This document shows positions 1-9,673 of a stretch of 64,000 nt of DNA, in pieces. The stretch's first letter is position 1. Each line of letters starts with the position of its first letter. A model generated the notes under the pieces. The model was not told the DNA's origin and searched no databases. It saw only the letters and a list, made by a program, of their open reading frames with translations. Source of the stretch: Firmicutes bacterium HGW-Firmicutes-1 (GTDB taxonomy: Bacteria; Bacillota; Clostridia; Lachnospirales; Vallitaleaceae). The DNA lies in contig PHAG01000014.1 of NCBI GenBank assembly GCA_002841625.1, positions 61,995 to 125,994 on the forward strand, written 5' to 3'. The position numbers and the translations under genes are program-made.

Positions 1-1432
1 TACTCTTTACCTTCATTCTGCCTCCATGTCCTAAAATAATAGCCTTTGCAATAGATAGCCCAAGTCCATGACCTCCAGTATCTCTCGTTCTTGATTCATC
101 TGAGCGATAGAAGCGGTCAAAGATAAAAGGTAAATCTTCTTTCGAAATCCCAATACCACTATCTTTTATGTGAATAACACAGTTACTATCTTCAATTAAA
201 CATTTAATAAATATACGTCCAGAGGGAGGTGTATATTTTACTGCATTATCAACAAATATTCTTAGTATTTGCTTCATCATTTGCATATCTAAAAACACTT
301 TGATAGGCTCACATGGTTCACATACAATTTCTTGTTTTTTAGCATTAATCATAAGACTTTCTGTAGCAACCTCTTCGATGAGTTCATTCATATAAAACTC
401 TTCCTTATTAAACTTTAAGGATTGATTATCAGCACGTACTAATGTTAAGAGATTTTCAACTAAAACTTGCATATTTTTAGCCTCATCAATAATCGCTTCG
501 ATTGATTCATCTAAAATTGCCTCATCTTCTTTTCCCCATCTCTTTAGCATGCTAGCATATCCATTTACAATAGATATTGGCGTACGAAGCTCATGGGAAA
601 CGTCAGATACAAACCTTTTTTGCTTCTCGTAATCTACATTTAACCGATTAAGCATGTCATTTATCGTAATTGCTAAGTCTTTTAATTCATATTTCGCTTT
701 GCTAACGTCCAGTCTTTCATTCATATTTGTGATAGATATCTTCTCCGCTGTTTTTGTCATTGCATAGATTGGTTTTAGAATTCTTTTATTATTTAGACTT
801 CCAAAAAACCATATAAAGAAAAATCCAAATACAATACAGGTAAGTAACATGATAGACAATGTGTTTAGTTGCTTATAGTATAGCGTTATTGGATGGATTA
901 TTTTCAAGGTCACTGTATCCATATTATCAGTAGTAGGATTGATATAATAAATAATCTTTTTACTTGAATACATCTTGTTATAAATAAAAGCTCCAATACT
1001 ATCTATAATGGAATCAGGGTAATTATAATTTAGGTATCGCTCACTTGAAATAACATGATTCGAATCATTGATAAACGTTAACTCTATACCACAGTTTTCA
1101 ACCTCTGCTATTGCATTTATACGCTTAGTGATATCATCTAAATCGTAGACACCTGACTCATGTTTATCAAAGGTGTTATCTACATATATATAGATTTTAC
1201 CACTCTTTAGTTCAAGCTCATTACGCATAAATCCACCTAGCATAAATACAAAGGTTACTATTCCAATCATAACGTACAAGGATAAGTAATTAAGAGTAAT
1301 CTTTCTTCTTATTGAAAATTTTAAGCTCTTAAAAAGATATTGAAGCGCATTCCTAATACCCTTTATTAAGTAAAAGGGAGATAGCAGTATATATATAGGT
1401 AGCTTCAATAAAAACTTTTTCTTACTAGTCAT
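1..1432 (-). CDS. Sensor histidine kinase, C-terminus cut by window edge
   Basis: This is a membrane sensor kinase that autophosphorylates a histidine and passes the phosphate to the response regulator encoded just before it. About 477 codons are visible and the end lies outside the window. The N-terminus has a basic stretch and a transmembrane segment (about residues 50-70), then an extracytoplasmic sensor region, a second membrane segment, and a HAMP linker. The HisKA box FVSDVSHELRTP has the phospho-acceptor near His280. The ATPase domain shows DNAVKYT (N box), DSGIGI (G1), FDRFYRSDESR (F box) and GGHGLGLS (G2). The ATG at 1432 overlaps the regulator stop by 8 bases, which implies translational coupling. 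The stimulus is unknown, because the sensor region matches no domain I recognise. Confidence 0.93.
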   Translation of the reverse strand, partial: MTSKKKFLLKLPIYILLSPFYLIKGIRNALQYLFKSLKFSIRRKITLNYLSLYVMIGIVTFVFMLGGFMRNELELKSGKIYIYVDNTFDKHESGVYDLDDITKRINAIAEVENCGIELTFINDSNHVISSERYLNYNYPDSIIDSIGAFIYNKMYSSKKIIYYINPTTDNMDTVTLKIIHPITLYYKQLNTLSIMLLTCIVFGFFFIWFFGSLNNKRILKPIYAMTKTAEKISITNMNERLDVSKAKYELKDLAITINDMLNRLNVDYEKQKRFVSDVSHELRTPISIVNGYASMLKRWGKEDEAILDESIEAIIDEAKNMQVLVENLLTLVRADNQSLKFNKEEFYMNELIEEVATESLMINAKKQEIVCEPCEPIKVFLDMQMMKQILRIFVDNAVKYTPPSGRIFIKCLIEDSNCVIHIKDSGIGISKEDLPFIFDRFYRSDESRTRDTGGHGLGLSIAKAIILGHGGRMKVKS

Positions 1433-2117
1433 AGATAGCGTAACCTACCCCTCTTACAGTTTTTATGAGTTCAACTGCATATTGTTGATCAATTTTTGAT
1501 CTCAAGTATCTTACATAGACATCAATTACATTTGTATCTCCGTAATAATCATAACCCCAAACCTTTTCAAGAATTTTTTCTCTATCTAAGGCAATATTTT
1601 TATTTTCCAGCAAATATTTCAATAATTCATATTCCTTTTTTGTAAGCTCAATATTGTCACCATTATAGGTTACTTGCCTTTTTATATCGTCAACCTCTAG
1701 TCCTTTAAAAATATAAATTTTCCCCTTGTGCTCATCTTCTTTTTCAGCTTTTTCTTTTCTTTTTAACGCAACTCTAATTCTTGCTAGTAACTCTTCAATC
1801 GCAAAAGGCTTCGTCATATAATCATCTGCGCCCATATCAAGCCCCATGACCTTATCAGAAACATCATCCTTTGCTGTTAACATAATAATTGGAGTGACCA
1901 TCCCACCTTGCCTTAATCTTCTGCAAACCTCAATTCCACTCATTCTTGGTAGCATTAAATCCAGTAGAATCAAATCGTATTGACCTACCTGAGCCCTTTC
2001 AAGTCCACTACGACCGTCATTCACTAACTCAACCTCGTAGCCTTCATACTTTAGCTCTAATTCAATAAAGCGTGCGATTTTTACTTCGTCTTCAATTACA
2101 AGAATTTTACATTTCAT
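1425..2117 (-). CDS. OmpR/PhoB-family response regulator
   Basis: This 230-residue regulator should bind DNA after phosphorylation by the adjacent kinase. The receiver domain (residues 1-120) has the acidic pocket around Glu9-Asp10, the phospho-acceptor Asp53 in LLDLMLP, Thr81 and Lys103 (in MTKPF). The C-terminal half is a winged helix ending in the usual VRGVGY hairpin. The ATG at 2117 is preceded by AGGTGA and lies 8 bases after the DUF4342 gene, so the three genes form one operon. The full set of receiver residues suggests an active regulator. Its targets cannot be read from the sequence. Confidence 0.95.
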   Translation of the reverse strand: MKCKILVIEDEVKIARFIELELKYEGYEVELVNDGRSGLERAQVGQYDLILLDLMLPRMSGIEVCRRLRQGGMVTPIIMLTAKDDVSDKVMGLDMGADDYMTKPFAIEELLARIRVALKRKEKAEKEDEHKGKIYIFKGLEVDDIKRQVTYNGDNIELTKKEYELLKYLLENKNIALDREKILEKVWGYDYYGDTNVIDVYVRYLRSKIDQQYAVELIKTVRGVGYAIYD

Positions 2118-2125
2118 ATGATCAC

Positions 2126-2779
2126 CTATTCCTCAATGACAATTTCATAAAAGTCATTATCAGCCTCGTCAATTTTATTAGAAGGTTTTTGTTTTTCAGT
2201 TACTTTGATTGGTTTACCTGATGATTGTCTTACAGGTGTCGCCTGCTTTATTGGCTTGGTTGCCCTTTCAGGCTGCGTTTTCATTCCTGGTTGCGCTTGA
2301 TTTCCAGATTGTGCCTGGTTTTCATATTGCTCTTGGTTTCCATATTGCTTTTGGCTTCCATATTGCTTTTGGCTTCCATATTGCTTTTGGCTTCCATATT
2401 GTGTTTGACTTCCTTCTTGCTCTTGATTAGGTTTATACTTTTGTATTTTCACTTCACACTCTGTTAATAGTGCGATAATTACTATTAGGATTAGAGGAAA
2501 AAGATGCTGTTGTATTCCATATAAAAATATAAAAATTGCCAATATTAAAAGGGGTAAATTAATTAATGTCTCTCCTCTTCTTGTCATAATAAATCTATAT
2601 TTCAACATATCGTTTAGAGTTACTTTAAACCTTTCCCACGAAGAATCATTCTTTTTCATGATCAAAAAAACAGCCATATTTATATCGCCTTTCGTTTTTT
2701 TCAAGTAAGATTCCGCTTCTTCGTATGAAACATCAATTCTTCTTTGCAATTCACGTATTAATTCTTCTGAAATATTCAT
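2126..2779 (-). CDS. DUF4342-type membrane protein with Gln-rich hexapeptide repeats
   Basis: This 217-residue protein begins with a helical UBA-like segment (residues 1-45, with SYEEAESYLKKTKGDINMAV), as in DUF4342 proteins. Two closely spaced hydrophobic stretches follow (about 72-105). The tail is hydrophilic, low in complexity and presumably cytoplasmic. From about residue 120 it carries near-identical hexapeptides of the type GSQKQY that decay into GNQEQY and GNQAQ, then a Lys/Pro/Gln-rich end. It is the first gene of the two-component operon (RBS AAAGGAGG before the ATG at 2779). That position suggests a modulator or partner of the kinase, but this is inference from context only. The repeat length probably varies between strains. 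Confidence 0.75.
   Translation of the reverse strand: MNISEELIRELQRRIDVSYEEAESYLKKTKGDINMAVFLIMKKNDSSWERFKVTLNDMLKYRFIMTRRGETLINLPLLILAIFIFLYGIQQHLFPLILIVIIALLTECEVKIQKYKPNQEQEGSQTQYGSQKQYGSQKQYGSQKQYGNQEQYENQAQSGNQAQPGMKTQPERATKPIKQATPVRQSSGKPIKVTEKQKPSNKIDEADNDFYEIVIEE
2322..2412. repeat. 18-bp in-frame tandem repeat inside the DUF4342 gene
   Basis: About four near-perfect copies of an 18-bp unit (plus-strand form ttggcttccatattgctt) encode the GSQKQY hexapeptides, with diverged copies on both sides. The period is a multiple of three, so copy-number change keeps the frame. Confidence 0.9.
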
Positions 2780-2874
2780 AAGTATACCTCCTTTGCAATA
2801 TTGTTCATTTCATAATTATAAACCTCAAACATTACTTCAACTTTAGTTTAAGATTAGAAATTCATTAAAAATAC

Positions 2875-3834
2875 TTATATAAGCCCGAATAATCTCATAA
2901 AGAATACCCATGCAAATAAGGATATACTCGAAAATAAGGTTGTCAAAATTATAATTTGACCAGCCAGTTCCGAATCATTTCCCATATTTTTCGCCATAAT
3001 ATAACCTGATATTGCACTCGGCGAAGCAAATATAATTAAAATTGTACTTAACTCTACACCTCTAAATCCAAGTATGACTGCGATGCCCATTACTATAAAT
3101 GGTAAGAAAAGTAGTTTTAAAAATGTAGCAATAAAAGCAAGTTTTAACCTGCCATGTAATGCTGCAAAGCTAAATTGCCCTCCTAGTAAAATCAATGCCA
3201 ATGGAGTTGCAATGCTCCCAACATCTTCCATAGCTCTATTTAAAAACACAGGTATTGGTACTTTCAGTAATGAAAAAACCAATCCTAAAACTGAGGCAAT
3301 AATCAGCGGATTCTTTAAAATCTCTATGATAAGCTTAAGATAAGAAACCTTCGTCTTTTCCTTTAATACCTCATCGTGAACAAATAACGTTAATACAAGG
3401 ACTGCAAAAAAATTATAAACTGGAACCACTATTGGCAGTGCTACAGAAGCTACAGCTACTCCAGTTTCACCAAATAGGTTTCTAGCTAGTGGTAATCCAA
3501 TTAACAAAAAGTTACTTCTATATGCACCTTGAATGAACGCTCCATGTGATCCCTTATTCTTAATTATTTTTGGTGTAATACACATGAGCAATGTGACCAT
3601 AATTACAATACTACTTATAATAAATATGAATAGAGTCCAATCCGTTTTTTGACTAAAATCTATATGATATATATTAAAAAATAGCTGTATTGGAAATGCA
3701 ACTAAAAAGCAAAACTTATTGCACTTGTTAATAAAGTTATCATCAAGGATTTGTATTTTCTTTAAAAATGTACCTAGTGCAACAATCAAAATCAGTGGGA
3801 ACACTGCATTGAATGAAAATATAAAGTTGTCCAT
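2875..3834 (-). CDS. AEC-family (auxin efflux carrier) permease
   Basis: This is a 319-residue integral membrane protein with about ten hydrophobic segments in two five-helix halves, as in the AEC family. Family members move malate, other carboxylates or amino acids. The signature regions are an N-terminal FPLILIVALGTFLKK and a C-terminal FASPSAISGYIMAKNMG. The ATG at 3834 follows AGGAGA. The gene lies downstream of the exporter genes with a 34-base gap to the permease at 3869, so it may be read from the same transcript. The substrate cannot be inferred. Confidence 0.88.
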   Translation of the reverse strand: MDNFIFSFNAVFPLILIVALGTFLKKIQILDDNFINKCNKFCFLVAFPIQLFFNIYHIDFSQKTDWTLFIFIISSIVIMVTLLMCITPKIIKNKGSHGAFIQGAYRSNFLLIGLPLARNLFGETGVAVASVALPIVVPVYNFFAVLVLTLFVHDEVLKEKTKVSYLKLIIEILKNPLIIASVLGLVFSLLKVPIPVFLNRAMEDVGSIATPLALILLGGQFSFAALHGRLKLAFIATFLKLLFLPFIVMGIAVILGFRGVELSTILIIFASPSAISGYIMAKNMGNDSELAGQIIILTTLFSSISLFAWVFFMRLFGLI

Positions 3835-3868
3835 ATAGTTCTCCTGAATTGATTCATGATAGTAGGTA

Positions 3869-5515
3869 TTATGACTCTAACGTAACAGCAATATTTCTAA
3901 AAGTAATTTTCCATATAATAAAATTAGTTAATATTAATATGATCGCTAATAGGATCCTTCCCAATAAGAAAAACGAACAGAAAAAATGTATTCCAGCTTG
4001 TATCGCCAATACGATAAATAGTACTATCACCATTACTCCATCACTACCATTTCCTACATCATAAGGTTGGGAAAAGGGCAAGGCCTTACTAAAAGAGCAA
4101 AAACATATGATAATATATACAAGTAAATTTAAAAATACCAGCAGTAAATCCGGGAAAATTCTTACTCCAAAGATGAACATGAATATGAAACTCTGTATAA
4201 CAAAAATAGGTGTCAACAAATTAATAATGACTGCTTTTAATGATCCCTTCAGAATTGCTGCAAAACTTTCTATAGGTAACACCTTGAATATCCAAGCCCC
4301 TTTATAATTCGTTGAATGCTTTATCATCATAAGTGCCGTTGGTATTAAAATAGCACAAAGATAAATACTAAAATACATTTTACTCATTGATATACTATCT
4401 ACACTTTTAAATCCAACTTGCATAAATATGATCATGATTGGAAAAATGATTGCAAATCCAATTGACGGATACACCCGTAGCTTGAAATCACGTTCTTTTT
4501 TCATCATATCTGTTGTAAATTGAAATAGTATTTTTTCCTCTTTATTGAAAATAAGGATCTTATACAAATTACTAAATAACCCCGATCTTTTTTTCTTGCT
4601 TTTGGCTGAATTATTATTTAGTTTTTGCAAGTTATTTTCAAATGTAGGGATTAATTTTATATAAATAAAGATTGCTATCAAAGGGATGATAATACTCATC
4701 ATTGACAAAACAACAAGGCTACCCGTGTAATTCTTGTTAAATATTAGTTCAAAAAAGCCACCAAACCATATTGGAGGAATAAAATATTGCCACCATTTTG
4801 GTTGGTATACCAACTCTAAATTAACAATACTAAAAACTCTACCAATTAATTGATACCCTATTGACATTACTATTGTAAGTCCAATTTGAAAATAATTAAT
4901 GATATCCTTTAACTTTTCACCATCAAAGAATTTTAATATGATCAAATATAATAATGCAGATAAGACTACAATGAAAAAATCCATAAATATCACTGCTATC
5001 GAATAGACAAGGAAGAATACGATTCCATGTCTGATTAGTGCAGCAATCAGAGAAGTTCCCACTAGCGAGATCGTAATAAAAAACATATATATAATAATGT
5101 GTATGAGCTTCGCCATGTTAATGGTTTGTCTATTCACCGGCTTTGTAAATAAAATGTTTTTATCCCTGACATCTAATAGCACAGCAGAGAAATCAGAAAT
5201 CATTGAGGTCATAACCATAAACATTAGGATACCAAAAATAATACTCATTTGATAAATAAAATTTTCTCCCATAATTGTTATGGGCACTAATATAATTCCT
5301 AACAGTGCGTATAACCATAATGATTTCAAGAAATTATTTGAGTCCTTCGCTTCGTTTACTTTGTTTTTCCCATTTCCAATGATCGTTGGGACTCTTCTAC
5401 CATCCATGATTAGTTTCACTTGCAAAATCTTTCTCATAACCTCATAGTCAACGCCAAACTGCTCAAATAATCGCCCAAATCTATCTATTATTTTTAATAC
5501 TTTAAATTCCTTCAT
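3869..5515 (-). CDS. ABC-2-like exporter permease (putative ABC exporter family)
   Basis: This 548-residue protein has a soluble N-terminus of about 60 residues and roughly a dozen hydrophobic segments split by a charged loop (about 295-335), as in large putative ABC exporter permeases of Firmicutes. It overlaps the ATPase gene at 5502-6305 by 14 bases, so the two should be translated together and form one transporter. It has no recognisable substrate-binding domain. Export of a peptide or lipid, or a role in protein secretion as for EcsAB, would fit. This is inference. Confidence 0.82.
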   Translation of the reverse strand: MKEFKVLKIIDRFGRLFEQFGVDYEVMRKILQVKLIMDGRRVPTIIGNGKNKVNEAKDSNNFLKSLWLYALLGIILVPITIMGENFIYQMSIIFGILMFMVMTSMISDFSAVLLDVRDKNILFTKPVNRQTINMAKLIHIIIYMFFITISLVGTSLIAALIRHGIVFFLVYSIAVIFMDFFIVVLSALLYLIILKFFDGEKLKDIINYFQIGLTIVMSIGYQLIGRVFSIVNLELVYQPKWWQYFIPPIWFGGFFELIFNKNYTGSLVVLSMMSIIIPLIAIFIYIKLIPTFENNLQKLNNNSAKSKKKRSGLFSNLYKILIFNKEEKILFQFTTDMMKKERDFKLRVYPSIGFAIIFPIMIIFMQVGFKSVDSISMSKMYFSIYLCAILIPTALMMIKHSTNYKGAWIFKVLPIESFAAILKGSLKAVIINLLTPIFVIQSFIFMFIFGVRIFPDLLLVFLNLLVYIIICFCSFSKALPFSQPYDVGNGSDGVMVIVLFIVLAIQAGIHFFCSFFLLGRILLAIILILTNFIIWKITFRNIAVTLES

Positions 5516-6305
5516 TGATTTGCCCCTTCATAATAGCAACAAATTCATTGGCCATTTCTATATGTTGATCAAAGCCAGTAAGTTGATTGAAAATCTCTTC
5601 CAGCGAGCCTTCCATGCACTTTTCTTTTAACTCCTCAAAGCTTCCATCAGCAACAATTTCACCCTCATGAATAAGGATAATTCTATTGCTGATTTTTTCA
5701 ACAACATCCATAATGTGAGAGGAATAAAATATAGTTTTTCCGGCTTTCGCAAGCCTTGTTAAGATTTCTTTAACTACAATAACACTATTGGCGTCTAGAC
5801 CACTTAAGGGTTCATCTAAAAAAAGAATATCTGGATTATGCAATAAACTAGATATAAGCAGAACCTTTTGCTTCATACCTTTTGAATAAGAGGCAATTCT
5901 TGCGTCTATTACCTCTTCAATTCCTAATAGCCTCATAAGCTGAGTTGATTTAGTATCAACAACCTCACTTGTAAGTCCATATAAGGCTCCAATGAAGCCT
6001 AAATATTCTCTAGCTGTTAAATTATCATAAATATCTGCTACTTCAGGAACATAACCGATTGTTTTCTTATATTCAATATCTCCATCTGCTATATTTCTAC
6101 CCAGTACTTGTACATTTCCGATGTATCCATCTACAAGCCCAAGAATAATCTTAATTGTTGTACTTTTTCCAGCACCATTCGGCCCAATATAACCAATAAT
6201 TTCTCCCTTAAAAACCTCAAGACTAATCCTCTTTAAAACTTCCTTAGACCCAAAACTCATACTTAAATCATCTATTCGTATAGCTGTTTCTTTATTTTGT
6301 GACAT
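5502..6305 (-). CDS. ABC transporter ATP-binding protein (ABC-2/EcsA-type)
   Basis: This 267-residue ATPase should power the adjacent permease. Walker A is GPNGAGKST (residues 41-49), the signature region is SYSKGMKQKV (139-148), Walker B is ILFLDEP (160-166) and the D-loop is SGLD. The degenerate signature SKGM is usual in ABC-2 exporters. A C-terminal extension of about 50 residues follows the ATPase core. The ATG at 6305 follows GGGAGAGAG. It lies 77 bases after the FtsX-type permease at 6383 on the same strand. Confidence 0.92.
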   Translation of the reverse strand: MSQNKETAIRIDDLSMSFGSKEVLKRISLEVFKGEIIGYIGPNGAGKSTTIKIILGLVDGYIGNVQVLGRNIADGDIEYKKTIGYVPEVADIYDNLTAREYLGFIGALYGLTSEVVDTKSTQLMRLLGIEEVIDARIASYSKGMKQKVLLISSLLHNPDILFLDEPLSGLDANSVIVVKEILTRLAKAGKTIFYSSHIMDVVEKISNRIILIHEGEIVADGSFEELKEKCMEGSLEEIFNQLTGFDQHIEMANEFVAIMKGQINEGI

Positions 6306-6382
6306 TTTCTCTCTCCCTTATCCTTTTCTTCATTTCAATTTCAAACCAAATCTAACGAATCCTACCTAGCAATTTTCTTCTA

Positions 6383-7591
6383 TTATTCGTACCTCAAAGA
6401 TTCGATAGGGTTCAGATCAGCTGCTTTTTTTGCTGGATATACTCCGAAGATAATTCCAAGTACTACAGATCCTAGGAAGGTGAACAGTATTGTCTTAAAA
6501 TCCACAACCGGAGGAATCTTAATAATCTTAGAGATAATTGCTCCACAAATAACTCCTAACATAATACCAATTAAACCACTCGTTCCAGTCATCATGATGG
6601 ATTCTGTTAAAAACTGTAGAACAATGTCTTTTTTTCGTGCTCCCAACGCTTTCCTAATTCCTATTTCTCGAATTCTTTCCGTTACAGATACAAGCAATAT
6701 GTTAATAATACCAATACCTCCTACTACAAGGGTTATAACAGCTATTACTAATAAAATTGCGGATATTACACCTAGTACATTTCCAACTGATTCTTGAATA
6801 TCTTGCACGCTCGTCGCCATATATTTCTCTTTATTTTGATGCACAAATTCTAATAGCTTAATCAGCTTATCACCTGTGGCTTTTAATTGCTCACCTTCTT
6901 TAATCGCCATATCAAAGCGATCCACATGATCAACATTATAATACGTCTGAAAGGTTGATAAAGGGATAATGATTGTAGCTGGCACCTGTTCATTATCCAT
7001 CATAGATGAAAAAGGGTCGTCTCCAGTATCTTGAACTCCAACTATCGTTAGTTTGATAATATCGTTTGATGCATTCGTTAGTTTTAACTCTTCGCCAATA
7101 ACATCAACCTTACCGAAATACCTTTTTGCAAAATTATCATCAATAAAAACAACCTTCCGATTAGAATTAACGTCTTCTTCATTGATAAAACGTCCAAGAG
7201 CAACGTCTAGTGTTTGAAAACTTGTATATTGGGATGTGATTCCAACAACTGTTGCACTTCTCGTTTTTTCTGGAAGTCTAATTGTTCCATTTCTAGAACT
7301 AACAGCACTAATATTAACAACCTCTGGTAATGCTTCTAGAATTATATCTTGATCATGCATAGTCATTAAATCGCTTTCAGATAAATCACTTGACCTATAT
7401 TGCAAAATAATTGTATTTGCTCCAAGCTTATTGAATTCTGCTTGCATAAAGGATTTAGCAGCGTTACCAATTGCTAAAATAGCAACCACAGAAAAAACGC
7501 CCATAATAATACCAACCATGGTAAGAATTGATCGTAATTTATTTGCACTCAGACTTTTATATGCTTGCTTAAAGTTTTCTGTAAAATGCAT
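6383..7591 (-). CDS. MacB/FtsX-type ABC permease
   Basis: This 402-residue permease has the MacB layout. One N-terminal membrane helix follows KLRSILTMVGIIMG, then a large extracellular MacB-type core domain (about 45-265), and three C-terminal helices with the FtsX motif containing VTERIREIGIRKALGA. It is the last of four genes, after the ATPase, the Yip1 protein and the adaptor. It should form a mechanotransmission-type exporter with them. Substrates of such Gram-positive systems are often antimicrobial or signalling peptides, but nothing here identifies one. The ATG at 7591 follows GAGGGG, 10 bases after the adaptor stop. Confidence 0.92.
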   Translation of the reverse strand: MHFTENFKQAYKSLSANKLRSILTMVGIIMGVFSVVAILAIGNAAKSFMQAEFNKLGANTIILQYRSSDLSESDLMTMHDQDIILEALPEVVNISAVSSRNGTIRLPEKTRSATVVGITSQYTSFQTLDVALGRFINEEDVNSNRKVVFIDDNFAKRYFGKVDVIGEELKLTNASNDIIKLTIVGVQDTGDDPFSSMMDNEQVPATIIIPLSTFQTYYNVDHVDRFDMAIKEGEQLKATGDKLIKLLEFVHQNKEKYMATSVQDIQESVGNVLGVISAILLVIAVITLVVGGIGIINILLVSVTERIREIGIRKALGARKKDIVLQFLTESIMMTGTSGLIGIMLGVICGAIISKIIKIPPVVDFKTILFTFLGSVVLGIIFGVYPAKKAADLNPIESLRYE

Positions 7592-7601
7592 ATTTATCCC
7601 C

Positions 7602-8903
7602 TCATTCCTCTTCTGGCATTATTTCAACCTTAACGCCCTCTTTGAGAATTAAGGATGGATTAATGACCACCTTGTCTCCAACCTTAAGTCCCTCAACTAT
7701 TTCAGCATTGAAATCCGAGATAATTCCAAGGGTAACTGGTTGTCTACGAAGGGTATTGTTTTCATCTATTACAAAAACATATTTACTTCCGTCTTTGTCT
7801 TCTTTAAACATTTCGTAGCTAGCGATTATTGCTTGTTCCTTAGCTTCTGTCGTGATTTCACAATCAGTAGTATATCCTGGCTTAAGATAAGTTGCACCTT
7901 CTATAATTGTAAGTTCAACCGTTATCACAGTTTCTTCCTTAGCTCCCTCAACAGTCTTTCTTGCTATAGGATCTATATAACTTATCGTTGCAATAATATT
8001 TGCATCTTCTTTAATTGCATCACCTGTAATCATAGCTTTTTGGCCGGTAGCAATCTTCTTAATGTCATATTCACGTATATTTGCAACTATTTTCAATTCC
8101 TTAGAATCAACTATCGTACAGGCCGCTTGCATAGCGGTTGCCATGGTACCTGCTGGAACATTGATTTGAGTAATGATGCCATCAATAGGGCTAGTAGTTG
8201 CTTTATTTAGCTTGCTTATTTCTTCATTAACGCGATTCATGTTTAAATTGATTTCTTCAATTCGTTTTTGTTGTATTGCGATATCTATTCCTGAAGTATT
8301 CCCATTTTCTATAGCTTGTGTATCCCCTTGGGCCAAATTAAGTTCAGCTATAGTTACTTGATTTAATGCATCAGCGAGTTGCTTACTAGACGCATCTAAG
8401 TCACTCTTCGAGATAATTCCTTCGCTATAAAGTGCCTCGTTATTTGTATATGTAATTAGCAAATTATCATAAAGTGCTTTTGCACTTTGTAGATTAATCA
8501 TAGAGATATCAGAGGCAACCTGAATTTTTTCCATTTGTAGTACTTGACCTTCTTTGCTTAATTGTAATTGGGCAAGCTCTGTCTTTAGAGTTGATAGATC
8601 AATCTTAAGTAGAGTATCACCTTTCTTTACAACATCTCCTTTTTCCACTAGCCATTCCTGAATTACGACTTGAGATGGTAGAATGATATCCTCTTTATTC
8701 ACTTCCTCAACACGACCTGCAACAATTACTGTCGATTCAATGGGTAATAATTCAATGGTCTTGGCTTCCACACTATAGGTTTTGCCTTTACCAACTGAAA
8801 ATCCACCTTCCCCTTTATTTGCTTTGATCATATTTAATACAATCATGATTAGCACAACTGAAAATATGAGTAAACCAATTATTATTTTCTTTTTCTTTTT
8901 CAT
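7602..8903 (-). CDS. HlyD/MacA-type efflux adaptor protein
   Basis: This 433-residue adaptor has a single N-terminal membrane anchor (about residues 7-25, after KKKKK). Then come a biotinyl-lipoyl-like half, a long alpha-helical hairpin (about 125-245, coiled coil), the second lipoyl half and beta-barrel domains. It should bridge the MacB-like permease to the cell wall side. The ATG at 8903 follows AGGAGAGA. The order ATPase, Yip1, adaptor, permease with short gaps indicates one operon. A second, different adaptor occurs at 27251-28606. Confidence 0.9.
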   Translation of the reverse strand: MKKKKKIIIGLLIFSVVLIMIVLNMIKANKGEGGFSVGKGKTYSVEAKTIELLPIESTVIVAGRVEEVNKEDIILPSQVVIQEWLVEKGDVVKKGDTLLKIDLSTLKTELAQLQLSKEGQVLQMEKIQVASDISMINLQSAKALYDNLLITYTNNEALYSEGIISKSDLDASSKQLADALNQVTIAELNLAQGDTQAIENGNTSGIDIAIQQKRIEEINLNMNRVNEEISKLNKATTSPIDGIITQINVPAGTMATAMQAACTIVDSKELKIVANIREYDIKKIATGQKAMITGDAIKEDANIIATISYIDPIARKTVEGAKEETVITVELTIIEGATYLKPGYTTDCEITTEAKEQAIIASYEMFKEDKDGSKYVFVIDENNTLRRQPVTLGIISDFNAEIVEGLKVGDKVVINPSLILKEGVKVEIMPEEE

Positions 8904-8927
8904 AAGTCTGTTCTCTCCTAAAACTAC

Positions 8928-9659
8928 CTAATTATAACTAATTGTATTGAGTAATAATGAACCACATGTAAGTAAAATACCAATAGAAAAAATAACACCT
9001 ACAATTACAAATGCTTTTTTCCTAGTTAATCCACTTATTTCTTGAATACCAATAGCGATTAATATTAATCTCCATATGCTAAAAACTTCAAAGTTTAATA
9101 ATAACCCATCTAACATGGTCATCTTCATGCTGTCTGGTAATAAGCTAGCTAAACTAGTTATTGGACGATCCAACAAAAATTCTCCTGAAATTAAATACAT
9201 CAATCCTGTTACAATCAAGGATATCGTTGAAATCAAACCTACGTGTGCCATGATTGATACATATTTCATATATGAGCCATGGCCTTTAAAAATCATAGAA
9301 CCCAACCAGTAGAATAGTGCACTTAAAAAGATCATAAATGCTACAGAGAAAGGTGCGATAATAATTGCAGCAATGGAAAAGATTTTTACTAATGTTTCTA
9401 TAAGCTCTGGTGTCATAGCTTGATTAGTAGCTGCCTGAGCTTCTAATGTTGTCATCATAATCTCTCCAAAAGGACCTGAATAAGCTAAATAGAAAAGCAA
9501 ACTGATAACCATCGTAATAATCATCGGTAACCAAAAGTTTGGCTTGTGATTAATTGACTTAAATACCTTACCTGGTGAATAAAAAATATTAAATAATCGT
9601 TGTCCAGATGTTAAAATTTCTATCTCTTCACCCATAATTTCTCCGTTTTCATGATTCAT
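8928..9659 (-). CDS. Yip1-family membrane protein
   Basis: This 243-residue protein has five predicted membrane segments in the C-terminal 200 residues and a short cytoplasmic N-terminus. The pattern and the SPGKVFKSI motif near residue 28 match bacterial Yip1 (YIP/DUF1282-like) proteins, which often sit inside MacAB-type operons. Its role in the exporter is unknown. It may help in assembly or substrate delivery. The ATG at 9659 follows GGAGGTAG, 14 bases after the ATPase stop. Confidence 0.8.
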   Translation of the reverse strand: MNHENGEIMGEEIEILTSGQRLFNIFYSPGKVFKSINHKPNFWLPMIITMVISLLFYLAYSGPFGEIMMTTLEAQAATNQAMTPELIETLVKIFSIAAIIIAPFSVAFMIFLSALFYWLGSMIFKGHGSYMKYVSIMAHVGLISTISLIVTGLMYLISGEFLLDRPITSLASLLPDSMKMTMLDGLLLNFEVFSIWRLILIAIGIQEISGLTRKKAFVIVGVIFSIGILLTCGSLLLNTISYN

Positions 9660-9673
9660 TGTACTACCTCCAT

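Noticed and set aside
2322..2412. Short regular repeats resembling a CRISPR array
   Set aside because: The 18-bp units are contiguous, without unique spacers, and encode hexapeptide repeats in a gene.
2209..2467. Plus-strand ORFs opposite the DUF4342 gene
   Set aside because: They are mirror readings of the repeat region, with no ribosome binding site and a biased Phe/Leu composition.
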